DNA from: Populus alba
Taxonomy: Eukaryota; Streptophyta; Magnoliopsida; Malpighiales; Salicaceae
NCBI RefSeq assembly: GCF_005239225.2
Contig: NC_133288.1
Location: 10,112,169 to 10,176,168 of the forward strand
Direction: 5' to 3'
Length of the DNA: 64,000 nucleotides
Each line of letters opens with the position of its first letter. Position 1 is the stretch's first letter. Positions 63,952-64,000 of the stretch are shown in pieces. Both the position numbers and the translations under genes were made by a program. The notes beneath the pieces were generated by a model. The model was not told the origin of the DNA. It searched no databases and saw only the letters and a list, made by a program, of their open reading frames with translations.

Positions 63952-64000
63952 CTGCAGCAAAGAATCAGAAAAAGAAATACAGAAGGGTTAGCTTGAATGA

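Overview
This is a window of a dicot tree nuclear genome, most consistent with poplar (Populus, Salicaceae). The evidence is intron-rich genes with plant splice sites, very AT-rich intergenic DNA full of short transposon relics, a GRAS protein of the SCL4/SCL7 type resembling the poplar stress gene SCL7, and plant Au-like SINEs. The species call is an inference from gene and repeat character, not from an alignment.

Layout. Four complete protein genes, one partial protein gene and one tRNA gene are supported, all on the minus strand: (1) an SCL4/SCL7-type GRAS regulator with one coding exon (562-2331) and a probable 5' UTR intron; (2) SDH1, the mitochondrial succinate dehydrogenase flavoprotein subunit, 16 coding exons (15683-21914, 636 aa), including one GC-AG intron; (3) DWF4/CYP90B, the brassinosteroid C-22 hydroxylase, 8 exons (28628-37060, 491 aa), with a 6.4-kb last intron; (4) tRNA-Glu(TTC) (55819-55890); (5) a LIKE-COV (DUF502) membrane protein, 6 coding exons (56843-60237, 270 aa); (6) the last two exons of a TauE/SafE sulfite-exporter-family membrane protein (63632-63951, running off the right edge).

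Between the genes. 2.6-15.7 kb is AT-rich DNA with MITE-like elements, two neighbouring hAT-type MITEs with target-site duplications, two less AT-rich islands rich in ACGT motifs, and a 12.2-15.0 kb stretch of moderate GC with no recognisable protein but a strong stem-loop and two very short open frames. 22.5-25.8 kb is a diverged satellite-like array with a period near 160 bp. The DWF4 last intron carries a broken hAT-type (TTF zinc-finger/DUF4371) transposase in the opposite orientation. 37-56 kb is a transposon graveyard: a hAT MITE in the DWF4 proximal promoter, a Ty3/gypsy reverse transcriptase/RNase H relic, two Au-like SINEs, a miniature retrotransposon (TRIM-like), CACTA-like subterminal repeats, and a tandem array whose unit resembles a plant snRNA promoter (USE plus TATA at 33-34 bp). 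60.7-61.2 kb is a polypurine-rich tandem repeat, and about 62.0-62.8 kb is a probable retrotransposon gag/primer-binding-site relic.

The genes are functionally unrelated neighbours (transcription, respiration, brassinosteroid synthesis, vascular patterning/trafficking, anion export). There is no operon-like or biosynthetic cluster logic. The most interesting material is how transposons have reshaped DWF4 (promoter and last intron) and the unexplained tandem arrays.
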